Assembly (NCBI GenBank): GCA_963771505.1
Contig: CAVYTO010000002.1
Span: 682,001 to 746,000, forward strand
Source: JAJPHW01 sp963771505
Lineage (GTDB): Bacteria; Acidobacteriota; Terriglobia; Terriglobales; Acidobacteriaceae
DNA length: 64,000 bases
Reading direction: 5' to 3'
Under the pieces are notes generated by a model. It had not been told where the DNA came from. It searched no databases and worked only from the letters and a program-made list of their open reading frames with translations. Each line of letters begins with the position of its first letter. Position 1 is the first letter of the stretch. The position numbers and the translations under genes are program-made. Of the stretch, positions 49,901 to 59,888 are shown piece after piece.

Positions 49901-51304
49901 ATGACCACGCAAATCAAGTTTGGCACATCCGGATGGCGCGCCATTGTGGCGGCAGAGTTCACGCATGAAAATGTCCGCCGCGCTTCGACCGGCATCGCGC
50001 GTTTTATCGCGTCGCGCAACCATGACGGCAAAGTCATCGTCGGCCGCGACCCGCGCTTTATGGGAGAAACTTTCTGCACCATCGCATCCGATGCGCTTTC
50101 GATCCATGGCGTCACCCCGCTGGTAATCGCCGATCCCGCGCCCACTCCGGCGATTTCTTACGCAGTCACGCATGAACATGCGGACGGTTCCATCAACATT
50201 ACCGCCTCGCATAATCCGCCGGAATACAACGGCATCAAGTTTTCTACGTCCGACGGCGCGCCCGCGCTGCCCGAATTTACCCAGGCCATAGAGGCTGAAA
50301 TTGTAGCTGCCGATCGAGGAGAAAAAGCACCCTCGGGATTGCATCCGAAGCCGGCGAAGGCGCTCGATCCCCGCGATATGTACCTCGCCCGGCTGCGCGA
50401 AATCGTCGATTTCGCCGCTATCAAGAAGTCGGGGATCAAGGTGGCGTTCGATCCATTCTGGGGCGCAGGACGCGGTTATTCCGACAGCCTGCTTCGCGAC
50501 GCGGGAGTATCCGTCAGCGCCGTCCATGATTATCGCGATGTGCTTTTTGGCGGACACGCGCCCGAGCCCGACGACCATCTTCTCGGCGACCTCCGCAATG
50601 AGATGCGCACCACCAAGGCGAATATCGGCATCGCCACCGACGGAGATGCCGACCGTTTCGGAGTGGTCGACGAAGACGGCACCTTCTTCCAGCCCAACTT
50701 TATCATCGCGCTGCTGTTCGATTATCTGGTCGAATCGCGGGGCTGGAAGAATGGCGTGGCCAAGTCCGTCGCAACGACGAACCTGGTCAACTCCATCGCC
50801 AAACACTATGGCATCGAGCTGCATGAAACCCCCGTGGGCTTCAAGTACATCGGAGAGTTGATCAAGGCCGACAAGATCGTTCTCGGCGGAGAAGAAAGCG
50901 CCGGACTTTCGATTCGTCATCACGTTGCTGAAAAAGACGGAATCATCGCCGGCCTGCTGTGTTGCGAGATGGTCGCCGTCCGGCGCAAGACCTTAAAGCA
51001 GCAATTGCAGGATCTATTTGTCAAAGTTGGTTCCCTTTATCCACAACGCGACAACTTCCGCTTGACCCCGGAGGTCAAGGAGAAGTTCACTAGTAAGTTG
51101 AAGTCCGATCCCCGCGAATTCAGCGGACGCAAGGTGAAAGAAGCCGTGCGGAAGGACGGTCTCAAATTATTGTTGGACGACGGCTCCTGGGTTTGCTATC
51201 GCCTTTCTGGAACAGAACCAGTGGTGCGGGTGTACTCGGAAGCATGCAGTGAATCGGATTTGCAGAAGTTAAGCGAGGCAGCGAAGCAGTGGATATTCGA
51301 ATAA
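49901..51304 (+). CDS. Phosphoglucomutase/phosphomannomutase family protein
   Basis: A 467-residue alpha-D-phosphohexomutase. The phosphoserine loop is TASHNPPEYNG, the magnesium loop is ATDGDADRFG, the sugar-binding loop is GGEESAGLS, and the phosphate-binding loop is RLSGTEPVVRVY. All four sites are intact. It interconverts hexose 1- and 6-phosphates and could supply glucose- or mannose-1-phosphate, the latter being a precursor for the GDP-mannose used by the epimerase at 19129. That link is inference. The ATG at 49901 gives the standard start. The downstream gene begins inside its end (GTG overlap). Confidence 0.92.
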   Translation: MTTQIKFGTSGWRAIVAAEFTHENVRRASTGIARFIASRNHDGKVIVGRDPRFMGETFCTIASDALSIHGVTPLVIADPAPTPAISYAVTHEHADGSINITASHNPPEYNGIKFSTSDGAPALPEFTQAIEAEIVAADRGEKAPSGLHPKPAKALDPRDMYLARLREIVDFAAIKKSGIKVAFDPFWGAGRGYSDSLLRDAGVSVSAVHDYRDVLFGGHAPEPDDHLLGDLRNEMRTTKANIGIATDGDADRFGVVDEDGTFFQPNFIIALLFDYLVESRGWKNGVAKSVATTNLVNSIAKHYGIELHETPVGFKYIGELIKADKIVLGGEESAGLSIRHHVAEKDGIIAGLLCCEMVAVRRKTLKQQLQDLFVKVGSLYPQRDNFRLTPEVKEKFTSKLKSDPREFSGRKVKEAVRKDGLKLLLDDGSWVCYRLSGTEPVVRVYSEACSESDLQKLSEAAKQWIFE

Positions 51305-51762
51305 TACGAAAAGCACGAAGCGCGAAGTTCTTGCGCCCCGAGGACCATCTGCGCAAACTGGTCGACCGCGCCCCGGCAGCGGAAGCGTTCGCCGACCAGG
51401 CCGTCGAACGGTTGCGGCCCAAGTTGGATTTCGTTTACGAGTTTCGCACTCGCTTCGCCACCGGAGCGGTCGTTGCAGTGGCGGCGTGGCTGTTCATTCA
51501 TGTGGTATTCGGGGCCAACGGCGCGGCCGCCTACACCCAGAAGAAATCCGACTACAAGATTCTGCAAAAAGACATCGCCAGACTGCAGCAGGAGAACGAC
51601 GATTACACCGCACGGATAAAGGGACTTCAGTCCGACCCGAAGATGATCGAAAAAGAAGCGCGGGAGCAGTTGCACTACGCCAAGCCCGGCGAAGTGATCA
51701 TCGTGTCTCCGCCGGACCCTCAGCCCGCCGCTCCCACCGAACTTCATTCCGCGCAGAAATAG
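51289..51762 (+). CDS. Septum formation initiator-like protein (FtsB/DivIC type)
   Basis: A 157-residue membrane protein with one transmembrane helix near residue 65 (GAVVAVAAWLFIHVVFG), a coiled coil outside (KSDYKILQKDIARLQQEND) and the EAREQLHYAKPGE motif common to FtsB/DivIC. It would join the cell-division complex. The GTG start lies within the end of the phosphohexomutase gene. The N-terminal cytosolic part is longer than in ordinary FtsB. Confidence 0.83.
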   Translation: MDIRIIRKARSAKFLRPEDHLRKLVDRAPAAEAFADQAVERLRPKLDFVYEFRTRFATGAVVAVAAWLFIHVVFGANGAAAYTQKKSDYKILQKDIARLQQENDDYTARIKGLQSDPKMIEKEAREQLHYAKPGEVIIVSPPDPQPAAPTELHSAQK

Positions 51763-51828
51763 GCACGCGCGGAAGTGACAACTCGCTCGCAAAGCTATGC
51801 TATATTTTGGGGCTTAAGGAGAATTCTC

Positions 51829-52149
51829 ATGAAAAAGACACTGCTGGTGTGCGCTTCGACAATTGCTTTCGCATTCATGGTGGTCATGGCTTCGGCTGAA
51901 TCAGCCACTGTAAAAGGTTACGTTACCGACACCCAATGCGGCGCAAAAGGCGCTGCCGCCACACATGCCGCCTGCATGGGAAAATGCCTGGCTAAGGGCG
52001 CGAAAGTTGCCATCGTCACCGATGGAGACAGCAAAGTTCTAACGGTCGACAATCCGGACGTGCTCAAAGGCCACGAAGGCCATCACATCTCGGCCACCGG
52101 GACCGTCACCGGCGATTCTATTCACGTCGATAATATGAAGATGTTGTAG
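51829..52149 (+). CDS. Small secreted protein, function unknown
   Basis: A 106-residue exported protein with a signal peptide (LLVCASTIAFAFMVVMASA). The mature part has GYVTDTQCGAKGAAATHAAC and repeated Gly/Asp/Val patterns suggesting a small beta-barrel, perhaps OB-like. AAGGAG lies 7 bases before the ATG. Similar small proteins are frequent in soil acidobacteria as I recall. A bidirectional terminator follows. Confidence 0.75.
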   Translation: MKKTLLVCASTIAFAFMVVMASAESATVKGYVTDTQCGAKGAAATHAACMGKCLAKGAKVAIVTDGDSKVLTVDNPDVLKGHEGHHISATGTVTGDSIHVDNMKML

Positions 52150-52167
52150 GACGAAATTTAGGAGCAG

Positions 52168-52195
52168 AAAGGGACGGGCACTTGCCCGTCCCTTT
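52168..52195. terminator. Bidirectional terminator before thiG
   Basis: A perfect 12-base-pair stem, AAAGGGACGGGC with GCCCGTCCCTTT, closes an ACTT loop and runs into T on the plus strand and A-rich sequence on the minus strand. It serves the small secreted protein and the minus-strand thiG gene. Confidence 0.88.
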
Positions 52196-52218
52196 TGCAT
52201 TCGCGGTACTGTGCTGCC

Positions 52219-52992
52219 CTACCGCACCACTCCCTCGATAGGCGAGCTCGCAGTGGCGTAGAGCTTTTTCGGCATGCGTCCGGCTAAATACGCCTGTCGA
52301 CCTGCAACAGTCGCGTTCTTCATGGCTTCGGCCATCAGGACTGGTTCCTGCGCTCCGGCGATTCCTGTGTTCATCAGCACAGCGTCCGCGCCCAACTCCA
52401 TCGCAATTGCGGCATCGCTGGCCGTGCCCACACCCGCATCCACGATCAGTGGGACACCAGTGATCATCTCGCGAAGAATCCGGAAGCTTGCCGTGTTCTG
52501 CATGCCAAGCCCGGAGCCGATCGGAGCGCCCAGCGGCATGATCGCGCTCGCTCCTGCATCGAGCAAGCGCTTGGCAAAAACGATGTCGTCGGATGTATAA
52601 GGTAATACCGTAAAGCCTTCTTTCACCAACACTCGCGTGGCTTCGACCGTCGCTTGCACATCCGGATAAAGCGTCGCCTGGTCGCCGATCACTTCAATCT
52701 TTACCCAGTCGGAAATTCCCACTTCGCGTCCTAATCGAGCGGCGCGAATGGCTTCGTCCGCTGTGAAGCATCCTGCGGTATTGGGCAGCAGGAAATACTT
52801 TTTCGGATCGATGAAGTCCAACAGCGATTCCTTGCTACGGTCAAGGTTGACCCTGCGGACTGCGACTGTGACCATTTCAGCGCCGCTGGCTTCGAGCGCG
52901 CGCGCTGTTTCCTGAAACGATTTGTACTTGCCGGTGCCTACAATGAGCCGCGAGCGGAACGCGTGGCCAGCAATAACGAGAGGGTCGCTCAT
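52219..52992 (-). CDS. thiG: Thiazole synthase ThiG
   Basis: A 257-residue TIM-barrel enzyme. It has LIVGTGKYKSF, the Schiff-base region DWVKIEVIGD, GAPIGSGLGMQN and VDAGVGTASDAAIAMELG, all standard for ThiG. It forms the thiazole phosphate of thiamine. The start MSDPLVIAG is chosen as the usual N-terminus; the frame runs further into guaA. It ends at the bidirectional terminator. Other thi genes are not in the window. Confidence 0.95.
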   Translation of the reverse strand: MSDPLVIAGHAFRSRLIVGTGKYKSFQETARALEASGAEMVTVAVRRVNLDRSKESLLDFIDPKKYFLLPNTAGCFTADEAIRAARLGREVGISDWVKIEVIGDQATLYPDVQATVEATRVLVKEGFTVLPYTSDDIVFAKRLLDAGASAIMPLGAPIGSGLGMQNTASFRILREMITGVPLIVDAGVGTASDAAIAMELGADAVLMNTGIAGAQEPVLMAEAMKNATVAGRQAYLAGRMPKKLYATASSPIEGVVR

Positions 52993-53021
52993 GTGCTTAT
53001 TGTAATCGGTCGCCGAAGTAA

Positions 53022-54584
53022 TCACTCCCACTCGATGGTACCGGGCGGTTTTGACGTGATGTCGTAAACCACGCGATTCACGCCTTTCACTTCGTTCACG
53101 ATGCGGCTGGAAATCGTCTTCAATACTTCGTAGGGAAGAGGAACCCAATCGGCGGTCATGCCGTCTTCGGAGTGAACGGCGCGGACCGCACAGGTGTACG
53201 CGTAGGTGCGCTGGTCGCCCATTACGCCGACCGACATTACAGGCAGCAGCACGGCAAACGATTGCCAGATTTTTGAATACAGCCCGGCTTTCTTTATTTC
53301 GTCAACGACGATTTCGTCGCAATCGCGAAGTATGTTGGCGCGGTCGAGCGTAACTTCTCCCACGATGCGGACGGCCAGACCTGGACCCGGAAATGGTTGG
53401 CGTTGCAGAATTTCTTCGGGCATGCCGAGGTCGCGTCCAATTTTGCGGACTTCGTCTTTAAACAATTCTTTCAGCGGCTCGATGAGCTTGAGCTTCATGT
53501 TCTCAGGCAGGCCGCCAACGTTGTGATGCGACTTGATGATCTGCGACGGGCCCCGCACCGAGCGCGATTCAATCACGTCAGGATAAAGCGTTCCCTGCAC
53601 CAGCCAGTCGACGATTCCCTGCTGTTGAGCAATGCGATTCGCCTCTTCGTCGAACACTGCGATGAACTCGTTGCCGATGATCTTGCGCTTCTTCTCGGGA
53701 TCGGTGACGCCAGCCAGCTTCTGCATGAAGCGTTCTGAGGCATCGACCGCGATCAGATGCAACCCGAGCCGATCGCGAAGATTTTGCTGAACTTTCTCGA
53801 ATTCGTTTTTCCGCAGCACTCCGTTATTTACGAACACGCAAATCAATCGCGATTGGCCTTGGTCGTCCCGCATGGCGCGATCGACTAACACGGCCGCGAC
53901 CGCTGAATCCACGCCTCCGGAAAGTGCGCAGATGGCATGTCCGCCGCCGACGGTCTTGCGAACGCTGGCGATGGTCTCGTCGATGAAACGCCGAGCCGTC
54001 CAGGTCGGTTTCGCGCCGCAAATGTTGATTGCGAAGTTGCGCAGAATGTCGGTGCCGAGCGGCGTGTGATGGACTTCAGGATGAAACTGCACCGCCCACA
54101 TTCTGCGCGCGATGTTTTCGATGGCGGCTACAGCGCTTGGTGATTTTGCGGTGAGAATGAAGCCTTCCGGCAGTTGGTCGGCCTCGTCGCCATGCGACAT
54201 CCAGACGGCTAGTACTTTCGGCAGGCCTTCGAATAGCTGCGAGCCTTGGTGTAGCTCAACTTTCGCATGCCCATACTCGCGCTTCTCCGCGGGGCGCACT
54301 TTTCCCCCGAGGGCATGCACCATGTATTGCAGGCCGTAGCAGATACCAAGGATTGGGAGCCCCAACTCAAATATTGTTGGGTCGGCCACAGGCGCTTCGG
54401 CGTCATACACTGACGACGGCCCCCCAGACAGGATGATCCCGGCGGGCGCATAGCTGCGGATTTCCTCTAACGAGGCGTTGCAGGGAAGGACGACGGAAAA
54501 AATGTTTTGCTCGCGGATGCGGCGAGCAATGAGTTGCGAATATTGCGCCCCGAAATCGAGGACGACGATTGATTGGGATTCCAC
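53022..54584 (-). CDS. guaA: GMP synthase GuaA
   Basis: A 520-residue full-length enzyme: class I glutaminase (GICYGLQYM with the nucleophile Cys, HPEVHHTPLG), ATP-pyrophosphatase (ALSGGVDSAVAAVLV), and the dimerisation domain ending NRVVYDITSKPPGTIEWE. It converts XMP to GMP. The gene precedes thiG by 29 bases on the same strand. Confidence 0.97.
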   Translation of the reverse strand: MESQSIVVLDFGAQYSQLIARRIREQNIFSVVLPCNASLEEIRSYAPAGIILSGGPSSVYDAEAPVADPTIFELGLPILGICYGLQYMVHALGGKVRPAEKREYGHAKVELHQGSQLFEGLPKVLAVWMSHGDEADQLPEGFILTAKSPSAVAAIENIARRMWAVQFHPEVHHTPLGTDILRNFAINICGAKPTWTARRFIDETIASVRKTVGGGHAICALSGGVDSAVAAVLVDRAMRDDQGQSRLICVFVNNGVLRKNEFEKVQQNLRDRLGLHLIAVDASERFMQKLAGVTDPEKKRKIIGNEFIAVFDEEANRIAQQQGIVDWLVQGTLYPDVIESRSVRGPSQIIKSHHNVGGLPENMKLKLIEPLKELFKDEVRKIGRDLGMPEEILQRQPFPGPGLAVRIVGEVTLDRANILRDCDEIVVDEIKKAGLYSKIWQSFAVLLPVMSVGVMGDQRTYAYTCAVRAVHSEDGMTADWVPLPYEVLKTISSRIVNEVKGVNRVVYDITSKPPGTIEWE

Positions 54585-54649
54585 GGATGAGTTTCTCAGA
54601 TTTGTTTGCGGAGTGCAAAGTCGTAAGACGGGTCAGGCTAACAAGAAAT

Positions 54650-55630
54650 TCAGCTGACCGGAATATCGCAAAGAATCAGTTCGTCGGGGTCGGTTCGAGC
54701 CGACGTCGGGACCGGTACTTCGTCGGGACGCAGCAACGGCCATTCTATGATGGCGATTTGCGCGGCCAGCCTGCCAACGCGGATGTAGTCCACGCACGCG
54801 AAGTAGAGAAGAGCTACGACCGCCAGCGCCGCCAAAGTGACGGCCGGGGGGGCCAGCGCGGCTACGCTTAGCGGAAAAGCGGCGGTAGAACTGGCCAAGG
54901 AAAAGATGACCAGGTGAACCAGGCCAAACCAAAATCCGACGGCTGCCAGCGATCCGGCTCGATCGACAGAAAGCGACAACGCTTGCCGAATCGCGGCGAA
55001 CAAACCGTGGCCGCGAGTGATTGCAAAGAGTACCGCCAAGGAGAGCACCCATCCCAGCAAATTCCAGGCGAACGCGATCAAGATCGCGATTCCGGCAAAT
55101 ATCGCCATCGCCCCACCGGGCGCGGGATTCCTAGGAGATGATGCGGTCCCAGCGATGATTGCAGCAGCAACGAACCCGGCGATCGCCGCCCAGGCTGTGA
55201 TCACGCGCAGGAATTGAATACCGAAGAGCGATCTCAGATTCGGGTTCGAACGAGAGGCCTCGGCGCGAAAATGAGATACGAGATGTTTCACGATTGCTGC
55301 CCGCCCGAGAGATGCAATCACGATCCATGCCAGCGACAGTGCCGCCGTCAAAATCACTGCCGCTTCGACGAACCGAAATGAGCTTCCATGAAAAATGTGG
55401 GCCAGCGCCTTCAAAATCAGCGCTGGCTGGCGTGTTCGGAGCAGCGCCAAATCGGCGTCACGCACGGGAAGTGTAGTCAGATATTCGCGAAAGGTAAAGA
55501 TCGCGACCGCCCAGAATGCTGCGCCGAAACTCCAGCGCCAGGCGATTTCCGCGAAGCCCATCAGCGGACGTCTCCACATCAGCCGAAGGCCTTCGAGGGT
55601 AGGTGACCGCGAACTCATGTGAGCCAGCAT
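54650..55630 (-). CDS. Integral membrane protein of unknown function
   Basis: A 326-residue protein with about six hydrophobic helices (for example FGAAFWAVAIFTF, ILTAALSLAWIVIASLG and AVTLAALAVVALLYFACVDYI) and no motif that I recognise. The layout is like permease-type or DUF975-like membrane proteins. An ATG at 55618 is an alternative start. It is divergent from the response regulator gene. Confidence 0.65.
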   Translation of the reverse strand: MLAHMSSRSPTLEGLRLMWRRPLMGFAEIAWRWSFGAAFWAVAIFTFREYLTTLPVRDADLALLRTRQPALILKALAHIFHGSSFRFVEAAVILTAALSLAWIVIASLGRAAIVKHLVSHFRAEASRSNPNLRSLFGIQFLRVITAWAAIAGFVAAAIIAGTASSPRNPAPGGAMAIFAGIAILIAFAWNLLGWVLSLAVLFAITRGHGLFAAIRQALSLSVDRAGSLAAVGFWFGLVHLVIFSLASSTAAFPLSVAALAPPAVTLAALAVVALLYFACVDYIRVGRLAAQIAIIEWPLLRPDEVPVPTSARTDPDELILCDIPVS

Positions 55631-55713
55631 AAACCATGCATTTGCTGTCCACTAAAGATGCAGTCATTTTCTGCCGATGAGTTCTGTTAATAGGAACGGT
55701 CGGGAGGCTGCGT

Positions 55714-56127
55714 TTGAAAACAACTGTTCTTCTGGTGGAAGACAGCAAGGTTCAAAAGATCGCCAACGAGCGCATTCTCGCCCGGGCCGGGTATACGGTC
55801 GTGTGTGCTATGGATGGAGAGCAGGCAGTCTCGATGGCGCAGGAAAAACTTCCAGACCTGATTCTGTTGGATTTGCTTCTGCCAAAGGTTGGGGGCATTG
55901 AGGTACTCGGGTTACTACGCGGAAAACCCGAAACCGCGAAAATACCGGTGATTGTGCTAAGTACGTTACCGCAGGCAAATGAAGAAAAATTGAAAGTCGC
56001 GGGCGCCGCTGCCTACTTCGAGAAATCGCGACTAGTGGACGACAAGCACGGCGAGGCTGCCTTTCTGCAACTACTAGAATGCACGCTGCGCGCCGGCGCA
56101 GAAAGGCACGCGGCCGCAGCTGGATGA
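55714..56127 (+). CDS. Single-domain response regulator
   Basis: A 137-residue CheY-like receiver. The acid pocket includes E9/D10, the phosphorylation site D53 in LILLDLLLPKVGG, and the conserved Lys near 103 in YFEKS. No DNA-binding domain is present, so it probably acts by protein contact or as a phosphorelay part. The TTG start is preceded by GGGAGG 6 bases away. No histidine kinase is adjacent. It converges on leuS with 7 bases between the two stop codons. Confidence 0.92.
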   Translation: MKTTVLLVEDSKVQKIANERILARAGYTVVCAMDGEQAVSMAQEKLPDLILLDLLLPKVGGIEVLGLLRGKPETAKIPVIVLSTLPQANEEKLKVAGAAAYFEKSRLVDDKHGEAAFLQLLECTLRAGAERHAAAAG

Positions 56128-56134
56128 TTATCGC

Positions 56135-58696
56135 CTAGCGGATAACCACGTTCACCAGCTTACCCGGAACCACAATCACTTTCACCACTTGCTTGCCTTC
56201 CATTATCTTCTTGACCTTCTCGTCTGCTAACGCGAATGAGCGTATCTGTTCCTCGCCCGCATCTGCGGAAACGACAACGAGTCCGCGTAGCTTACCGTTG
56301 ACCTGTACGGGAATTTCGATCTCGTCTTCTTTCGCCAGTGCTGGATTGAACTTCGGCCATGACTGTTTGAGAAGGCTTGTCTTCTCGCCGAGTACTTCCC
56401 ACAACTCTTGCGCGAGGTATGGCGCGAACGGCGCCAGCATGAGCACTAAATTGCGCTGAACGTCCGCGAGCACCGCAGCTGCCGATGGGGAACCAGCCGC
56501 GTGTTCCTCGAACCCGTAGGCCTCGTTTACCAGTTCCATAACCGCCGCGATGCAAGTATTGAAATGCCAGCGCCCTTGGAAATCGTCGGTCACTCGCTTG
56601 ATGGTTTTATGCAACTTGCGCTGGATCGATCGAGCTTCGGGCGAAAGATCCGAGCCCAGTCCGCTCTGGGCAGTCGATCTATTGGGAACTGCATTGCGCA
56701 TCACCAACCGGTAGACCCGGCTTAAGAACCTCTGGATCCCCTCAATGCCTTTATCTTGCCAATCCAAATCGCGGTCGGGAGGCGCGGCGAACAGGCTGTA
56801 CATCCGCGCGGCGTCGGCACCGTAGCGTTCCACCATTTCGTCGGGACTTACGACGTTGCCCAAGCTCTTCGACATCTTCGCGCCATCTTTGATTACCATT
56901 CCCTGCGTGAACAAGCGCGCGGCAGGCTCAGAGTTTTTGACCATGCCCATGTCGCGCATGAACTTTGTCCAGAAACGAGAGTAGATGAGGTGCAAGATCG
57001 CGTGCTCGACGCCGCCAATATATTGGTCGATTCCGTGGTCACCAAACCAGTATTGAGCCTTCGCGGAATCGAACGGCGCGTGGCCGTTGCTGGCGTCGGT
57101 ATAACGATAGAAATACCAGGAAGAGTCAACGAACGTGTCCATGGTGTCGGTCTCGCGCCGCGCGGGGCCGCCGCATTTCGGGCAGACGGCGTTGACGAAC
57201 TCCGGAACGTGGCTGAGCGGCGATCCTCCTGCCACCGACACATCGACTTTCGGAGGGAGAATCACGGGCAAGTCTTTCTCAGGCACGGGAACGATGCCGT
57301 CTTTTTCGCAATAGAGCATTGGGATCGGCGTTCCCCAATAGCGCTGCCGCGAAACTCCCCAGTCTTTCAAGCGGTAGGTGGTGGTGGCTTTGCCAAAGCC
57401 GTTCTCCTGTGCGAACGCTGTCATCTTCTCGATGGCAGCCTGGCAACTCATACCCGTGAAAGGGCCCGAACTGACGAGAATGCCGTCCATCGTAATGAGC
57501 GGGAGGGTAAGTTCCGCCGTTTCGGCGGATTCGGTGGTCTGGGGAACAATGACGCGACGGATCTGCAACCCGAATTTCTTGGCGAATTCATAATCGCGTT
57601 CGTCGTGTCCGGGCACGCTCATGATGGCGCCGGTGCCGTAATCGGTAAGAATGTAGTTTCCTACCCAGATTGGAACTTTTTCGCCGCTAAACGGATTCAG
57701 CGCGAAGCGTCCGGTTGGGATGCCGTGTTTTTCTATCGAACCGATGTCGCCGATTTCGCGCGCTTTGCGCTGTTCGGCGATTAGCTGGTCAACCTGTTTG
57801 CGTAGCACTTCGTCGTGTTGCGCAAACTCTCGCACCAACGGGTGCTCCGGCGCAAGCTGCACAGAAGTGGCGCCGAAGATGGTGTCCACGCGCGTGGTGA
57901 AAACAGTAACAACCGAGTTCGGCGAATCGCCATTCGCATCGAGCTTGAAATCGACGAGCGTACCTTCGCTGCGGCCGATCCAGTTGCGCTGCATGGTTCG
58001 GACCTTTTCCGGCCAGCTGTCGAGCTTGTCTAAGCCGTCGAGCAACTCGTCAGCGTATTTTGTGATGCGTAAGAACCACTGCTCAAGTTCGCGCTGCTCG
58101 ACCACGGTGTCTTCGTGTCTCCAACAGCGACCACCGACGACCTGCTCGTTCGCCAGCACGGTTGCGCACTTAGGGCACCAATTGACCCGGCTCTTTTTGC
58201 GGTAGGCGAGACCTTTTTCGTAGAGCTTCAAAAAGAACCATTGGTTCCAGCGGTAATACTCGGGTTTGCAGGTGGTAACTTCGCGTGACCAATCGTAGGC
58301 GAAGCCGAGGCGCTTCATCTGCACCTTCATCTTCTCGATGTTGCTGTCGGTCCATTCCCCGGGCGCGGTGTTGTTCTGGATGGCGGCGTTCTCTGCCGGA
58401 AGCCCAAACGCGTCCCAACCCATGGGATGAAGCACGTTATGACCATTCATCCACATGTAGCGGGCCAGTGCGTCCCCGATCGCGTAGTTGCGCACATGCC
58501 CCATGTGCAACACTCCGGATGGGTACGGCAACATTTCGAGGACGTAATACTTGCTTTTCGTGGAGTCGGCCTCAGCGGCGTAAAGCGAGGGATCCGCCTG
58601 AAAACGCTCGAACCACTTCAACTCGATGCGTCGCGCATCGTAGCGGTCGTCGCGCCGCTGCTCGCCGACGGTGGTACTGTCTTGGTCTTGAGGCAT
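56135..58696 (-). CDS. leuS: Leucyl-tRNA synthetase
   Basis: An 853-residue class I synthetase. HIGH is LHMGHVRNYA, KMSKS is AKMSKSLGNVV, a zinc-like cysteine pair lies in NWCPKCATVLAN, and the editing domain has the usual GTGAIMSVPGHDERDYEF. The start MPQDQDS is chosen from the family N-terminus; the frame extends further. It is complete. It shares a 124-base divergent promoter region with the DAHP synthase gene. Confidence 0.97.
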   Translation of the reverse strand: MPQDQDSTTVGEQRRDDRYDARRIELKWFERFQADPSLYAAEADSTKSKYYVLEMLPYPSGVLHMGHVRNYAIGDALARYMWMNGHNVLHPMGWDAFGLPAENAAIQNNTAPGEWTDSNIEKMKVQMKRLGFAYDWSREVTTCKPEYYRWNQWFFLKLYEKGLAYRKKSRVNWCPKCATVLANEQVVGGRCWRHEDTVVEQRELEQWFLRITKYADELLDGLDKLDSWPEKVRTMQRNWIGRSEGTLVDFKLDANGDSPNSVVTVFTTRVDTIFGATSVQLAPEHPLVREFAQHDEVLRKQVDQLIAEQRKAREIGDIGSIEKHGIPTGRFALNPFSGEKVPIWVGNYILTDYGTGAIMSVPGHDERDYEFAKKFGLQIRRVIVPQTTESAETAELTLPLITMDGILVSSGPFTGMSCQAAIEKMTAFAQENGFGKATTTYRLKDWGVSRQRYWGTPIPMLYCEKDGIVPVPEKDLPVILPPKVDVSVAGGSPLSHVPEFVNAVCPKCGGPARRETDTMDTFVDSSWYFYRYTDASNGHAPFDSAKAQYWFGDHGIDQYIGGVEHAILHLIYSRFWTKFMRDMGMVKNSEPAARLFTQGMVIKDGAKMSKSLGNVVSPDEMVERYGADAARMYSLFAAPPDRDLDWQDKGIEGIQRFLSRVYRLVMRNAVPNRSTAQSGLGSDLSPEARSIQRKLHKTIKRVTDDFQGRWHFNTCIAAVMELVNEAYGFEEHAAGSPSAAAVLADVQRNLVLMLAPFAPYLAQELWEVLGEKTSLLKQSWPKFNPALAKEDEIEIPVQVNGKLRGLVVVSADAGEEQIRSFALADEKVKKIMEGKQVVKVIVVPGKLVNVVIR

Positions 58697-58820
58697 AGTA
58701 GGCGGTTGAGCTAAGAGGAACTTGAATTCTACATGAGGGGTCGTGCGACGCGGGCGCTTCGCCAGAGCGCATTTGCCGCCGCCGCCTTGAAAACGATAAG
58801 CTAAGTCACACGAGGACCAG

Positions 58821-59873
58821 ATGCTGGTTGTGATGCAGGCGCACGCCACCGAAGACCAGGTGCGCGCGGTCTGCCGGAAGATAGAATCTCTTGGCTATCG
58901 CGCCCACTCCATTCCGGGCGCGGAACGCACGGCTGTCGGCATCACTGGAAACCAGGGCGAAGTCGAGCCCGCCGCTCTGGCAGAGATGGCCGGAGTGCAT
59001 GAAGTCATCCGGGTCACCAAGCCTTACAAATTGGTCAGCCGCGATGTAAGGCCCGACAATACGGTCATCACGTTTCCCGGTAGCGAAGCTTCGATCGGCG
59101 GCCCGGTTGTGGCGGTGATAGCCGGCCCATGTGGCATCGAAAGCCGCGAGCAGGCATTCGCGGTGGCCGATCGCGTCAGCCGGGCGGGAGCCCAGTTCTT
59201 TCGTGGCGGAGCTTATAAACCTCGTACTTCCCCTTACGCCTTTCAAGGCCTCGGCGAAGAAGCTCTGCGGATCATGGCCGAGGTGCGCGACCACTTTGGC
59301 ATGCGCATCGTGACTGAAGCCATTGACAACGAGTCGCTCGACCTTGTGGAAGAGTACGCAGACGTGATCCAGATTGGCGCGCGCAACATGCAGAATTTTT
59401 CCCTGTTGAAGCGCGCGGGGCGGGCACGAAAACCAGTGTTGTTGAAACGCGGCATGTCGGCGACGCTGGAGGAGTTTCTGATGGCCGCCGAGTATGTGAT
59501 GAGCGAGGGCAATTACAACGTCATCCTGTGCGAACGCGGGATTCGTACATTTTCAGACCATACCCGCAACACACTCGATCTCAGCATCGTTCCCGCAGTC
59601 CAGCGGCTCAGCCATTTGCCGATCATAGTGGACCCGAGCCACGGAACCGGAAAGCGAGATAAGATCATCCCCATGTCGCGAGCAGCCGTCGCCGTCGGCG
59701 CGGACGGCCTGATCGTCGAAGTCCACAACCAGCCCGAAAAAGCGCTGTCGGACGGAATGCAGTCGCTCTATCCCGACCAGTTCGATGAGCTGATGGCTCA
59801 GGTGAGGCAGATTGCGCCTGTAGTGGGCCGGACGGTGGCCGGCGTCAGGGAACGAACCCCGGTAAACATCTAG
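58821..59873 (+). CDS. aroF: DAHP synthase, AroF/AroG type I beta
   Basis: A 350-residue 3-deoxy-7-phosphoheptulonate synthase. It has an N-terminal ferredoxin-like regulatory domain (MQAHATEDQVRAVCRKIESL) as in the Thermotoga/Bacillus-like enzymes, and a barrel with GPCGIES, GGAYKPRTSPYAFQGLG, DVIQIGARNMQNF and DPSHGTGKRD. It catalyses the first step of the shikimate pathway. The N-terminal domain would mediate feedback control by aromatic amino acids. Confidence 0.95.
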   Translation: MLVVMQAHATEDQVRAVCRKIESLGYRAHSIPGAERTAVGITGNQGEVEPAALAEMAGVHEVIRVTKPYKLVSRDVRPDNTVITFPGSEASIGGPVVAVIAGPCGIESREQAFAVADRVSRAGAQFFRGGAYKPRTSPYAFQGLGEEALRIMAEVRDHFGMRIVTEAIDNESLDLVEEYADVIQIGARNMQNFSLLKRAGRARKPVLLKRGMSATLEEFLMAAEYVMSEGNYNVILCERGIRTFSDHTRNTLDLSIVPAVQRLSHLPIIVDPSHGTGKRDKIIPMSRAAVAVGADGLIVEVHNQPEKALSDGMQSLYPDQFDELMAQVRQIAPVVGRTVAGVRERTPVNI

Positions 59874-59888
59874 TGTATTGTCAGCAAG